Source: Brachypodium distachyon (lineage: Eukaryota > Streptophyta > Magnoliopsida > Poales > Poaceae). Taken from it: DNA of 64,000 nt. Under the pieces are notes generated by a model, which worked only from the letters and a program-made list of their open reading frames with translations, had not been told where the DNA came from and did not search any database. Made by a program: the position numbers and the translations under genes. Position 1 is the first letter of the stretch. Every line of letters starts with the position of its first letter. The stretch is taken from contig NC_016133.3 in assembly GCF_000005505.3 (NCBI RefSeq), positions 52,231,237-52,295,236 on the forward strand, read 5' to 3'. Shown in pieces: positions 35,009 through 47,011 of the stretch.

Positions 35009-35464
35009 TTAATCGGAACAGGTATCAACCAAGAACCGACTGATCTGATCCAGTGGTCCGCCAACTATATACCAGCTAGCTCGTCGTCCCCCCAATTCCA
35101 GATGTGCACGAATTATATCGTCTAGTATGTACCTACCCGTCATTCCCATCCAACTCAGTGCAAGAGTCTTGTACTCCACTAGGATCCTATATCCCAGTGT
35201 TTGTCCTCTTATAATCTCGTCAGGTACAAGGCTGCTTTCCGCGTTCCAGGGCTCAATGGGTTGGGGCACGCCGCCGCCATGCATCAGGCAGACAAGGAGA
35301 GGACGCCTTTCCCGGCCGTTCCATACGGGCCATCCCTTCTTCCCTGCCCCGATTATATATAAAATCTCCGGAAGCGATACGATCAGCGTGAGGCAATGCG
35401 CACCGGCCTGCACACAGATCCCTGTCTCTAGTGGGTGGCGCTGCTGTAATGCAACAGACTGCAT
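35009..35464 (-). CDS. Hypothetical open reading frame, 151 codons
   Basis: An uninterrupted frame from ATG at 35464 to a stop at 35009-35011, with a mixed amino-acid composition and no low-complexity runs. I recognise no domain. The opposite strand is also open over 35127-35480, which weakens the coding case. It may be a captured or decayed gene fragment between the ALMT copies. No promoter was identified. Confidence 0.2.
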   Translation of the reverse strand: MQSVALQQRHPLETGICVQAGAHCLTLIVSLPEILYIIGAGKKGWPVWNGRERRPLLVCLMHGGGVPQPIEPWNAESSLVPDEIIRGQTLGYRILVEYKTLALSWMGMTGRYILDDIIRAHLELGGRRASWYIVGGPLDQISRFLVDTCSD

Positions 35465-35853
35465 GCACCAGCAGAAATAACAAGTAACAACATGCGACCA
35501 GGCAAAAGCAGGGAGAGCGACTGCCCGGGAGAGTGCCGTGCCTGCCCTGTAAAGTTCATGACCTGATCACTTTGTTGGTGCTCCTTTCCGGTCCAGTACA
35601 AGTGGTACGTACGGGGTACAGTGCTGGCTAGCGTCAACTTTGTTTGCTCGTTTGATCGTGTCAAATACTAGTGTTTGTATCAACATATGTACAGAGGTAT
35701 ACAGTATATATGTCGACTTTGCGATGATCATAAACCGGTTAATTTATTCGCCCCGAATGCCGCGGATTTGAGGTCTTCTGTCCGTGGCAAATAATAAACA
35801 ACGTTATGAACAAGAATGTAAGTCCAGCTGGTTTGGAGCGCTTTGCCAGATGA

Positions 35854-37532
35854 TTAAGCCTGTCCAGCAAGGGGCTTGGTTGTCTTTCTTTCAGGTGGCT
35901 CGTCGGAATCCGACTCGTTCAACGGGTGTATTTTCATCTCGGTTTCTTCCTTTTTGTCGTCGGCATCATCGTCCTTAAAGCTTGCGAGGCTGGCCATGGT
36001 GTCGACGGCGTCCACGACGGTCTCGACCCTCGCGGATATCTCTACCAGCAGTGACGCCACGGTGAAGAGCGGCATGGCATCGATCAGCGACGCCGACCCG
36101 GCTGCTGATTCCTTGGCCAGGCTGACCGGGAGCTCACGCAGGTCACCCTGCAGCTCGTGCACGGCCGTGTTCATGTCGGCCACGACGAAGTCCAGCGTCC
36201 GTGAGACCGTCATCTCGGCAAAGGAGCTGGATGCCTCCCTGAGCACCCGCCCGCACTGCACGCCGAGCCTCGTGCACACGTCCCCAAGGAGCCGCTTCAC
36301 GTGCTCGGGGGCCTGGACGTCCGCACCCACGCAGCTGTTGAGCGTCTCCACGCAATAGGCGCAGTGACGCATGGCGGCGCCGAGCTTGGCGTACTGGCCG
36401 TAGGGGTGGCGAAAGCCGAACTTGCCGTGCGCGGGTTCCCAACGCGCCAGGTTGGCCTGTGAGTCCTCGGACGCCTTGGAGTTGAGCACGCACTTGTACC
36501 CCTCCGACTTGCTGCTGGACACCCGCGCGCGCTTCGCGGCGTCGGCATCGGCGTCGGAGAAGTAGTCCTCGACGCAGCCCTCCACGGCGTCCGCAAGCTT
36601 CTCCATGTTGCGCACGGCGAGGAGGTGCAGCTCCTGGCCGGCCCACACGGGCCAGATGAGCACGCAGACGGCGAGGCAGATGAAAATGCCGATGGCGATG
36701 GTGACTAGCCGCTGCTGCGCCAGCGCCGCCAGCTCGTCCACGCGGTACCCGGACACGGCCACAAGACTGTACGTAAGGATGAAGATGGTCACGCCATAGT
36801 CGAACCGTGCCTTCACCGTCGGTATGAACCGTGAGAAGGTAGCTGCCGCAGCTGCAATTTGCGTGGGGTGTTAGCTATAGTGATCGCACACGGGCGTACG
36901 TGACTAGTCGTTATCGGTCAGTCAGGAAGCCTGACACGTACCAAGGATAAAGAGGGAACCACAGGTGATGACTGGCTCGAGCTTGTCGCCAGACTTGCTC
37001 GCCACCCAGTTCACGCCGAGCGCGATCACGCCTGCGCTCGCCGTCGCGATGGCTCTGTTGAACCCCTTGTACACGCTGCCACCTACATGTGCATAGAGAA
37101 AAACGGTGAGCAAATTAACCAAGTCAACATGCATGATGCAATTGCAGGTTGTCCACGTGCACTTCGTTTTAATTGTCGTTGCGACTCACCAACAGTGTAC
37201 TCGAAGATCACGACGACTGTCATGATGGCCCACATGGCAGCCCCGCCGACGCCATCGTACAGCGGCCTGGTGTAGTAAAAGACGGAGACGAGGGTGAGAG
37301 CCAGGCCTACTTTGAGGCCATGCACCGCCTTCCGAGGATCATCCGCGCCAATTTTCCAGGCCTTCTTGCCGAAGCCGGACACCTTGGTTCCGAACATGGC
37401 CACGCAGGAGGCCAGCCATGCCCACGCCCTGGCCGCCGGGCCGGCCTCGTACTCCACCGTCACCGTCGCGCCTTCTGGCACCGTCACCCGCCATTCCAGA
37501 CCATTATGCGCGTCCCTCGCGGCGGCGTCCAT
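35854..37532 (-). CDS. Aluminium-activated malate transporter (ALMT) family protein, copy 2
   Basis: Second ALMT-family anion channel, facing copy 1 tail to tail. Exons on the minus strand, 37532-37190, 37082-36942 and 36851-35854, join in frame to 493 residues. Exon 2 is 141 nt in both copies and both introns have the same phase (1). Segments nearly identical to copy 1 include [48 protein letters not shown] and the DADADxxKRA run. Divergence is greatest at the N terminus and in the last 100 residues. The hydrophobic N-terminal half and WEP motif are retained, so it looks functional. The start ATG at 37532 lies about 117 bp after a long TATA run; an upstream in-frame ATG at 37610 would begin before or at the expected start site. 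Expression and substrate differences between the copies cannot be read from sequence. Confidence 0.92.
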
Positions 37533-37648
37533 GCTGGCCGGCAGAAGCACGTAAGGAGCAAGCTCAGATAGGTCCCTATTGTAAGCGCGCGTGCACCTCT
37601 GTGTCAACAAAAAAAAAGTGACCCTACGTGCTGTGTCTCCTTAAGGCC

Positions 37649-37660
37649 TATATATATATA
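37649..37660 (-). promoter_or_regulatory. TATA box of ALMT copy 2
   Basis: A 12-bp TATATATATATA lies about 117 bp upstream of the ATG at 37532. Initiation about 30 bp downstream would give a leader of roughly 85-90 nt and exclude the in-frame ATG at 37610 only narrowly. Confidence 0.55.
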
Positions 37661-40029
37661 GGTTGACCTCTCTGTGTTGCTTCTCTTCTGCGTCGTCACT
37701 TCTTTTGTTGGCTTTGTGCTACAAGCTGACAGGAGGGAGAAGGGAAGCTAGCAAACGAAGGAATGAGAAATGAGAAAAGGCAGGCGGTCTCCTTGTCTTG
37801 GAATGTTGCAAGACACCAGGGGACTTGTTTATATAGAGATGAAGAAAATTTTCCAGGCATTGGACTATTACGTGGGGCCAAGCTTTGCTTGTCTCTGCGG
37901 TGTGGAGATTGGAGAAGGCCGACCTTGCGCACGAAGGTCACCTATACACGCATTTTGGAAAAGCGGTAGCAGCAAAAAATAAGGGGAGCGGGAGCGAGTG
38001 GATCGGCAATAGGATGGTGATGTGGTACGTACAGATCGAGTGCGCGCAATTTCTTATCATCGTAATTTGCTTTCCACACACAAGGCGATTTCTTATCTTG
38101 TCCATTTTTCTTAGAACTCGAGCTTTTCAATTAAGTGAGTAAAGTCAAACGTATCAAAATCCAACCAACACTGCACGCTACCGAAAGTCCAAAACCTAGA
38201 TGCGATTCTTTAACGGCTGGAGATTTAATTTGAGCGAACTGTTCGGTGCACTGATTCACCCAGAGAAGAGCAGCAGAACTCTTGCTCAAGATCAACAGAG
38301 TTAGACACTGACGTATGGCGCGTGCATGTGTAGTCAATTGTATCTTCGTCCGACAAATTTTCGAACCGTCTGGAGAATACTGCTTTGTAACAGCTCTCAG
38401 TTAAACAAAGTATTTTGAGATGCAGGTAAACCGTAACGAACAGGAATGGGGATATATTTCCAACTCAGGAATGGGGATATATTTCCAACTCGTTTTGACA
38501 AATCAAAACCCATGCCGACGATTATAGACGCCAACAAGCTGTACTACTGCGAATTCACGTGGGAATAAATTTATACAAATGAATCCATCTGCAGGCAGTC
38601 TTACTCCACTCACAACTAAATTGGATTTTGAGAGCATATTCGTGCTTTATTCGTAACCCTCCGAGGCCTCGACCCAAAGTGCAAAGAAAAGGCATAGAAA
38701 CCAGAGGTCGTACAGGATCTCGTGGGACAATTTGTACTTCAGCTACCCTCACTAGACCTAGTAACTATGACCAGTCGGACATTAGTTGATGCATGTTATT
38801 GCCTTCCCATTTCTGTTTCCCTTTTCCTTTTGAAAAATGGAAAGGCACAAACTTACTTTCAGCTTTCTTTTTTCCAACCGATTATCCTTTCAACTTTACA
38901 ATTGGCTTTTCTAAATTGAAAGGAAAAACTTTCCATTTTCATCAGGGGAAATGACAGTGAAACGAGGTGGCATATATAGCTGCAAGACTAGACATCATCT
39001 TCCTCTCAATATGCAAAGAGCAGCTAGACTATACAAGTGTAGAAACTCAAAGGTGCAGCGAGCTCGTGCTTCCGGGGGAATAACATAGCCTATTTTGGGG
39101 ATGCCAACATTTTTATAAAAAAAAGTGCAGGTAATGTTCAGTTCTAACATACTTTATTTGTACATGATAATAAGAGCAATACAACAAAATAAAGTTCAGG
39201 TCATGAGCGCGATTGGTCATTACAAAGGTATAACTAATCAAATATATTACAACTAGATTTTTTTATAACTAATCAAATAAGTACGAATGCATCCAGTCAA
39301 GTCATATTTTGATCATAAGTCTATAATTAAATTTTAGATCATGAGTTGACTAGTCAATCAATGTTTGCATCAGACCGATTGATCGTTTCTAGGTGATATA
39401 ATCTTAGAACCACTTCAGATGCTAAAATGTGGTTCAAATTAGATTTAGTGTGCAAAAATCTGGTCCAAAGTTGCGCAAAACAATACTCCTTGGATTAAAT
39501 AAAATTTATGGAGTAAATTTCATGAAACCACACCTTTTGTCGCATTTATGGAGTTTTTTGTGTTTTTCTAAGATCGCGCGGCACGTAACGGGGTCGGGTC
39601 GTGTTGGGTCAATGCCAACATGGCACTGACAGGTGAGCCCCAGATGTTGAAAATCCAGTCAAACACCCTTAACTGCGAGATTTGCTCTACTTGACAAGAA
39701 ATGACTCGGAATTTTTGTTTCCTTGGTACAATTAGTGACAAGCGTGGTTCTTGTTACATATGACACGGACATTATGGTTTCTTAAAAGTTACTCAATTTA
39801 CTGTGTCCAAAGTGGGGTATAACAATATTTTTGACCCGTCACTATGTCATAAATACCTCGTTCAAATAAAATTTACTCATATTTGTACAACATTCATGAT
39901 TTTTCAGTGTCCTTGAAATCTGTTTAATCGTTGCAGCATATATATATGGCCGACGCCCTGGGAGATCGATAGGCAGGCGCATGGTTACCTCGCTCGCTAA
40001 ACTATCGTGATTCACTGACAAACACTGAG
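37661..40029. other. Gene-free stretch upstream of ALMT copy 2
   Basis: No gene is recognised. Frames up to 85 codons at 37696-38142 overlap each other on both strands. A 25-bp perfect tandem duplication lies at 38442-38491. The rest is AT-rich spacer. Confidence 0.4.
38442..38491. repeat. 25-bp perfect tandem duplication
   Basis: AGGAATGGGGATATATTTCC plus AACTC occurs twice head to tail without a mismatch (38442-38466 and 38467-38491), suggesting a recent slippage or fill-in event. Confidence 0.92.
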
Positions 40030-40305
40030 GGCCTCTTTGATTCGCGAGATAGGAAAAACACAGAAATAGGAAAAATGCATGATTGCAATGTCATGTCCAT
40101 TCGAATCATACAAGATTGTGGTTAGACCAATGTTTGTTTGATTGAACACAAGAAAAATAAGGAATTTAAGAAAGATGTTGGACTGGATGGAAAAACTCAT
40201 AGTATACGATGTAGTGCAATGAAATCCCTAGAAAATTTCCCAAAGGGTTCAATCCTATAGAAAATCCTAAGGACTCAAATCCTCCAAAAATTCCTATGAA
40301 AATAC
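40030..40305. mobile_element. hAT-type MITE, right end eroded
   Basis: It starts GGCCTCTTTGATTCGCGAGATAGG and contains the family blocks ATTGCAATGTCATG, GTTTGATTG and AAATCCTAAGGACTCAAATCC. The expected complementary end is replaced by diverged sequence after TTCCTATGAAAATACC. It belongs to the same family as 50329-50640. Confidence 0.55.
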
Positions 40306-41211
40306 CTTGAGTTTCGAGAAAGTACCAAAACAGATATAACCTTTGCCCGTGGAATTGATAAAATGCAAAGAGGTGCGCTTATCTAACGCGCGTGGCTAGC
40401 ACCTGGAACCAACAGATCGGGGCGGCCAAAATATTCTCGCCTCAAGTTGCGACCGACGGCCCCGGCTAGCCGCCTGCAACTCGCGTCCCTCATGTCTCTC
40501 CCCGACTGGGCTTCCGAGTACATCCTCCTCCCTGGCTCTCTCACTGTCACCTTATTTGGATGGTGATGCATGATCGACTGCCAAGTTTGGTATACATTAC
40601 ATCTCCTCGCCGGTTTCTAGATGCTCATGGCAATCAGCAAGGGGCGCCACGCACCATTTCCCGGCTTGGTGCCTTCAACCAGTGCACTCCTCTGCTCCTA
40701 CGAATTTTTCCAGCCATTGCATGTTAACTTGAGGCCGGGACGAGCTGTTAACATCGGGCATATTGGTGCTTTCAGCAACTGCTAACAATGTATTTATAGA
40801 CTCCGTATCCCGCAACTGTTGATCTATTGGGAAAGTCCTTGACATCAACTGATCAGGTGGTAGTAGTATCTACCAGGTTAATTCCTGGCCAAGAGGTTGG
40901 TCAAAACATTGCCCAATTACGACCAGCCACGCGCGCATATCTGCCATGTTAATTGCTGGCCAAGTGGTCGTACTCTCCGGTAAGTTCTGTTGATCCGCTC
41001 ACGTGGGATAAACTGTATGGTGCAGTTCTTTTCCTAAAAAAAATTGTATGCTGCAGTATGCGCACTCCAAGATCGTACCAACCACATACGGTATATAGGT
41101 GATATTCCAACTATAACACCATGTTAGACCTGTAGTCAGGTCCTGATTGCGGGATCTGGTCAGTGGATTTTTCTACCCATCATAGTGTAATCTGGTGTTT
41201 TTTTCTTGAGC
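40306..41211. other. Gene-free spacer
   Basis: Nothing recognised beyond short frames with no family features. Confidence 0.4.
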
Positions 41212-41716
41212 TAAATGGACCAGCAGTCCTACAATTATTGATGAGGTGGTGTCACTTTAGTCTTAAAATTATGAAATTACACACCTGAGTTCTAATTTTA
41301 TTTTAAGCGGCGCATGCGAGGTCCTAAGCTGGTTCTGACTCGTTTGACATGCCTACGAGGCAAGTTGACCCAGTACAAGTCGGCAGGGGGTCCTTTGGTG
41401 GGAGTTTTGCAAAAATGAGGGACAAGACAGAGCTGGATTTGAGAAATGAGCTAGAGACACCGAGAAGAGATGGCTACGTTTTTTATGGATTTTTTTTGCG
41501 AAAATTACCAACCGCCGGAGGCGGCAAAACTCTCTCCAAAAGACCCCTTGCCGATGTGTACCAGATTAGCATGCCACGTAGGTAGGTCAACCGACTCAGA
41601 ACCAGCTTAGACCTCACGTGCGCTACTTAATAAAATTAAGACTTAAGTGTGCAATTTCTCAATTTTAGAACTAAACTGACACAGCCTCAATAATAGTAGG
41701 ACCGCAGGTGCATTTA
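41212..41716. mobile_element. Fold-back element with about 160-bp inverted ends
   Basis: The left arm (41212 to about 41375) and the complement of the right arm (41716 down to about 41552) align over most of their length. Shared blocks in order are TAAATG.ACC, GTCCTAC.ATTATTGA, TGTCA.TTTAGT, TAAAATT, GAAATT.CACAC, TAATTTTATT, GAGGTC, TAAGCTGGTTCTGA and TTGAC. Long terminal inverted repeats with a short centre of about 175 bp are typical of Mutator-like or fold-back MITEs. The frame at 41349-41585 spans the centre and right arm and is probably not a gene. Target duplication was not identified. Confidence 0.75.
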
Positions 41717-44594
41717 CCTTTTTTTTTTCTCCATTTCTCTCGTCCTTTTGCTTTCTGGTTTGGGTTCGAAACATTTTCTATTTCCGTTATGCAGATAATG
41801 GAAAGGGAAGAGATACCGGTTTGAAAAACTACTGTATGGCGTATATCTCGACGTATTCAAGGCATACGTGCATGCATAATGTCAGATGATGGAAATGGAG
41901 TACACTTTGTGCTGATATTTAGCGCATCACGCGGCCGCTATGTGCCCACAGCCCACAAGGAGGGTACGTACAGTCACGCAGGTCGACGGATCGAGTCACT
42001 CCACACCGAGTGCACATGCAATCTAGCCTGTGTGCGGATATATATACAAGTTGCATCGATCACACACGCATCAACGTTCCCTTCCATCGGCACAAGTTGG
42101 ATAGATTTCGAGTCACTCAGCACAAGTTGGGTAAGCTTTGTGCGCCGCGCAGGCTGTTCGCCATTTCGTTTTGAGTTTACCAGCTGCCATGCCGCTGCCG
42201 CACGCGTTTTCCGCCTACATACATGGGTCAAGCACCGTGGCTGGCTAGCTGCTGCATGCTCTCTATGATTTGTTCAATCCAGATGCGGCTCGACTCTCTT
42301 CTTTTCCCTGACAAACGAATCTGGCACCATTCCAGAAAGGCACAGTCAGTAGCTCTTAACTCGTACTATCGCATTACAAAACTTTACATGTGCATTATTT
42401 TTTCTTTTCTTTTGCTATCATGGCGGGCTCATCTTGTTTTGACTTGGAGACGAATGACAGTAAACGGAGTCCTCCGTTTTATCTGGTCCCTGTGGAATGA
42501 ATGGGAGTTTCCTTTTCTTTTTTGTAGCGAATAAAGCAGAAAGCAGCAGTGCTAGCTCGAGCCGTACACGTGTACGCGGGCGAGGCACGTTACTTACTTA
42601 CGTACGAGTACGACTCATGTCATCCATGTTGAATATCGCGGAAAAAGTGTACGAAACGGAATACATACTTCTTGGCATGCTAGACAAAGCAAACGGCTCT
42701 GCTTGTAACAAGCTTGTTGTAAACCGGCCTTGTGTTGTCCAACAGTGTAATTTGATGCTACAGCAGATTAAAAAATAAGTTCAGCGTAGAAAAGTAATTT
42801 CCATGAAAGAAATTGTTTGTCTATCGGCCAAACGTGGTCTTCACCAATAATAATGCATGCTTGGACTGTTCTAGACCCACGGATCACGTAGAATGGGATG
42901 CTTGTCAAGCGCACCAGCTGCTTCACGCTTCCATCAACAGACCCATGAGACAAGGGTCCATGCATCTCTCTTATCCCCTTCGTAGTCCTCTGCCACGGAC
43001 CCCCAGGAACTCTGTATCGACGTCGTGACAAGCCAGCGCCCGCCCGCTGACCTGGAGCTTCAGAAGTGACAGCTATTGACACGTCGGCGCTGCCCCCCAC
43101 CAGCTAGTGACCAAAGGCTGTGTGCACGTAGCCCAGCATGCACGACGCAGAAAAAGGTTTATCTCCGAATCAGAGCAACGGCCCAGAGGATTACGTAAAC
43201 TAAAGCTACTAGTTCGGTAAGCCGTAAGCGCACAAGGGATTCCATTGACTGTTGCTATCGTGCGCACTCAGTCACTCAATCCTCCATCTTTAATTTTCGG
43301 TCATCTTCTCCGACTCTCCGTGCATCCCGTTGCCGTCCGTCCTTGGGGTTTAATGATGGTCTGGCCCAAACTGGTTAACGCAAAGTGGATCCACCAATAT
43401 ATAACGCCGGTGGCTATCTCCATTGGCATAATTAGGCGCAGGCCTGAAGCTGTACGCCTGTACGTACCCTCTTGTACTTAAAACCACCAGTGACTGATGG
43501 ATGTTGATGGGTACATAAAGTAGTGGTGCGACATGATTCATTTTGTGACCTGCTGGTGCCACTGTCGTGACAGCGCGCAGTCCGGCAGTAGCAAAACTGA
43601 TCTTCCACCTGGGTAATTACATCTTTTTTTTATATAGCTTCTGAACGGTTACTTGGTAAGATGAGATGAACGATATTTCTAATGGTACATAAAGCTAGTG
43701 GAGGTAGATATCACATCGCCAGGTGAAACAAGGTGAGGTAATTCATAGGATGAAGGATGAATGTCCTTTTTCCCACCCACTTCTCCCAGGTGCCAACCAC
43801 ATGCATATGAGAAAATTATGCTTGCTTGCTTGGTGGAGTACAAGCTAGCTAGGATGTTTCGAACGACCAAATGAGAAAAACTGGAATCTACTTTGACAAG
43901 GAAGAGGTCGACTAGACCGTACTATCTACGTATGAGGCCACCGGCCGGTTCAGCCAGTTTTCTCTTCAAGCTTTACGTAAAAGATCTGAAGACAATAGAT
44001 CGTGTGGAGGCATGAAGAGGCCTAGCGACTGCTGTTACATCATGGGCATGGCATTCCTTAGTGCGGCACCTCAAATTTGGTCTCACTCGCCACCATTGCA
44101 ATTTTGTGCCAAGGAACTTTGACCTGTACGAGTGTACGGTGTTAAAGACCCGCGTTGACCTCTGATCCATGTGGAGACAAGAACCAAATTCCCCACAGAA
44201 TTTAGGCATGCCTTGCCTTTTTTCCTTTCTTTACCAACTCCAACTGAGCCTTCAGCTAGGTAATTGTTCGACTATGGTATAAACTTTGTCAAGTTGTCCT
44301 CGTCGAATGCACAAGCAAGTGCCATTTTTTCCTTTTTCATCAGGGCATCACACTCGCTCGCAAGATGTTGAAATCTTCTCTGTTTTCAGAAGATCTGTAG
44401 TTGGTTAAAATAAATAAATTATGATTGTTCTGAACAAAACGGTTTAAAGATACAAGTCCTTGAAACAAACTGTCATAGAATGCTCTAACAGAAAATTGCT
44501 CTAACATGACCGCTCAAAGAGAGAAACAAGCTGTCATGTTCTCCGATGCAAGATCCCTTTTAGTAGGTGCTTAGGTATGTGATCCTATTATATA
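41717..44594. other. Gene-free spacer
   Basis: No gene is recognised. Frames at 41879-42268 and 42768-43100 lack family motifs and have opposite-strand counterparts. Confidence 0.4.
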
Positions 44595-44707
44595 CTCCCT
44601 TCGTCTCATATTAAGTGACTCAAATTTACTCAAATATGAATGTATCTATACCTAAAAATTGTCTGTATACATGTAATAGAAAGTCACTTAATATGGGACG
44701 GAGGAAG
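44595..44707. mobile_element. Stowaway-type MITE, 113 bp
   Basis: CTCCCTTCGTCTCATATTAAGTGACTCAAATTTA at the left and the complement AAGTCACTTAATATGGGACGGAGGAAG at the right, with TA at 44593-44594 and 44708-44709. It has the same layout as 61035-61147. Confidence 0.88.
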
Positions 44708-44827
44708 TATATGGTTTCATCTATTTATCGGTTGTCAAGAAAAAAATGATAACTGCCACATTGTTTTTTTCTAAGTTTTTGGATCGAAATTCAGCCAATC
44801 GTCTTCAGCCCACTCTATCCACATAAC

Positions 44828-44954
44828 TACAAGTCGCACTAACATTTCAATAAAGTTTCGCACACTTACAAATAGCACAATTTTAAGCTACATACAAGTC
44901 GCACTAACATTTCAATAAAGTTTCGCACACTTACAAATAGCACAATTTTAAGCT
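44828..44954. repeat. 65-bp period tandem duplication
   Basis: TACAAGTCGCACTAACATTT and the following 42 bases to TTTTAAGCT recur exactly 65 bp later (44828-44889 and 44893-44954), with only the few junction bases differing. The identity implies a recent event. Confidence 0.93.
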
Positions 44955-45137
44955 TAGTGGTGTAGCTGAGCTTTTTCAAACAAATCAAGGAACATAGATA
45001 ATAGAAAAGGCAATATATTATTTTTCATTTATTATTAGTGTGGTTATGTGCAACAAAAACTCTTCATGAAAACCATCGTGAAAGTTTCCAAAATCATAAA
45101 AATCGATAATATTGGGGAAAGTGATATTATATATATA

Positions 45138-46084
45138 CTAGCAAAAGAACCCGTGCATTGCTACGGAACAACGGAAAATTGTATCAAAACGTCAAATTGA
45201 ATGTTGATGTGTTTCATGAGTACATATGTATATAGCGATTATGATATGTTTATTTTCGTGGGCTATACCCTGGTCTCTTTTTCTCTTTTTCACATGTCTT
45301 GTTTCTATATTATCCGTGCCCTGCTCTCCTATTACTCATACTCCGTATTTTATTTCCCAAATCTCTTCTCCCAACTTCTCGCTCTCCCTCTGACTATCCT
45401 CTCCATCCACCCTGAGTGCAAACTCCTCCTCTCCTCGACCCGATTCATCCCGCCACCGAACATCACGCCGCCATGCGCGGCCGCCCGCTTGTGCGCACCG
45501 CCTCTGCCCATAGATTCCCGCCGCCCGTCCACTCCCGCGTGCCGTCTACTCCCACTTGCCGCCAGGTACGCCTGTGCGCCGCCCACACATCACGTCCGGG
45601 CACTATCGCCGCGCGTCACTGCCTTTCCGGAGGGCCACCGATGGCTCGCGCCGACGTGATCCCTGCTGCCTTGCGCGAGGCCACCGCCATCCCGGCCTCA
45701 GGCTCATCCCATCGCCGTCCAAGTCCCGCGGGGAGCCACCGGCGCGCACGAGCCGGTGGAGGCGGCGGTCGGAGCGCGCGACGGAGCCGCGAGTCCGCAG
45801 CCGCCTTCCGCACACGGACGCCGCCGACGCGCACGAGCTGGTGGAGGTGACAAGAGCGGCGGCGGGCGAGATCCGGATCGGGCAGGGGGTCGGGGTGAGA
45901 TTCGTAGGAGAGGAGGGCTCTATTGTTTTTTTTTTGGCAGTACGTGTTTTTTTCTGCGCTTAAGGACTGCGGAAGCCGGGATTAAAAGACACGTGGGGAC
46001 ATCGATGACAGATTCGTAATTTCGGTGAAGTGACGTAGCGCAACGCCTGTACCATCACCACCAACTTTAATATATTGGTATAAA
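45138..46084 (-). mobile_element. Non-autonomous Helitron, about 947 bp, with GC-rich cargo
   Basis: On the minus strand the 3' end reads CCGTAGCAATGCACGG (hairpin), TTCTTTTG, then CTAG at 45141-45138, with host T following. This is nearly the same end as the 26557-26976 element. The 5' end at 46084 reads TTTATACCAATATATTAAAG, matching the TCTATAC..ATATATTAAA start except that the initial TC has become TT. Host A flanks it at 46085. The interior 45400-45900 is very GC-rich and unlike the AT-rich ends, with frames open on both strands (for example 45416-45850). This suggests captured exon or promoter DNA, though no parent gene is recognised. Confidence 0.7.
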
Positions 46085-47011
46085 TGTGTGTAAATTTGAA
46101 GTCCAAACTCAGTTCATATTTATCACGTGTTGGTAAGTAGTACGGAGTAGGCTTTCTTTTTTGAAACTTCTAAACATGGTCTTCATGTGATATTTTGTCC
46201 ACATGTATATTTGAGTGGTGTTAATTTCAACCTCATCTGCGGGAGCTCCATAATGTAAATACCAAATGTAAAAGATCTGATTTGCAAAAACATGCTATAG
46301 AAGATCTAATTTGCAGAAACACGCTACTTTGTTACTAACAGTGCTAATGTCCCGCAAAATAGAAAACTATATGTTATGCTTAGCTAGATACCTGTTCCGG
46401 TAAACACATAAATATATTAAATCCCTCACAAATTTACTAAATAACAACTATATATTCAGATGCGACACTGCTATTTTAATGTCGGTGTAGTATATGATTT
46501 ATTTACACGGAGTAATATATGATTTATTAAGTATTTACACAGATACTCCCTCGAGAAAAACCTGCTTGTGAATGGTAAAATTAGGTCATCACACTACCGA
46601 ACCAATCTCGTATGTTCCAAGAAAAGAAGAAAGGGGACATGGATCATCACAGAACCTAATCAATGATCATGTGGCTAAGCATGTAATCAGCCTTTCCACG
46701 TCCGTGATTTTTTTTAATGGCTGGGGCTAAACTCTAATAAAGGGGCCGCGGCATCGACGGATGGTTGGGGAGCGCGGGAGAGAGCACTTATCGCCGTACG
46801 TGTAAAAAGACACACTACCATGCTAGCGCGCTCCAAACCGGTGGTGCTCTGCTCTGCTTGAAAGGCCAAATCTCCTATCAGGTAAAAAAGTGGCACGACA
46901 AAATGCGTACGTAGCTTCGCGCGACGATGTTCAGGGGAAATCCAGAAGCAGGCGTCAGCTTGACGGCGACAGAATCTGGCCTTCCCCCCGTCCGCCGGTG
47001 CGCGTGCAGCA
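46085..47011. other. Gene-free spacer
   Basis: AT-rich to about 46700, then GC-richer. No supported gene and no termini. Confidence 0.4.

Larger units (their letters stand above)
34080..35853. other. Spacer between the converging ALMT genes
   Basis: It holds the two 3' UTRs, a retroelement-tail-like segment (about 34500-34950) and a 151-codon minus-strand frame of unknown nature (35009-35464). No other feature is recognised. Confidence 0.45.

Noticed and set aside
45416..45963. Several frames in the GC-rich block as a host gene
   Set aside because: They lie inside the Helitron, run on both strands and show no protein family.
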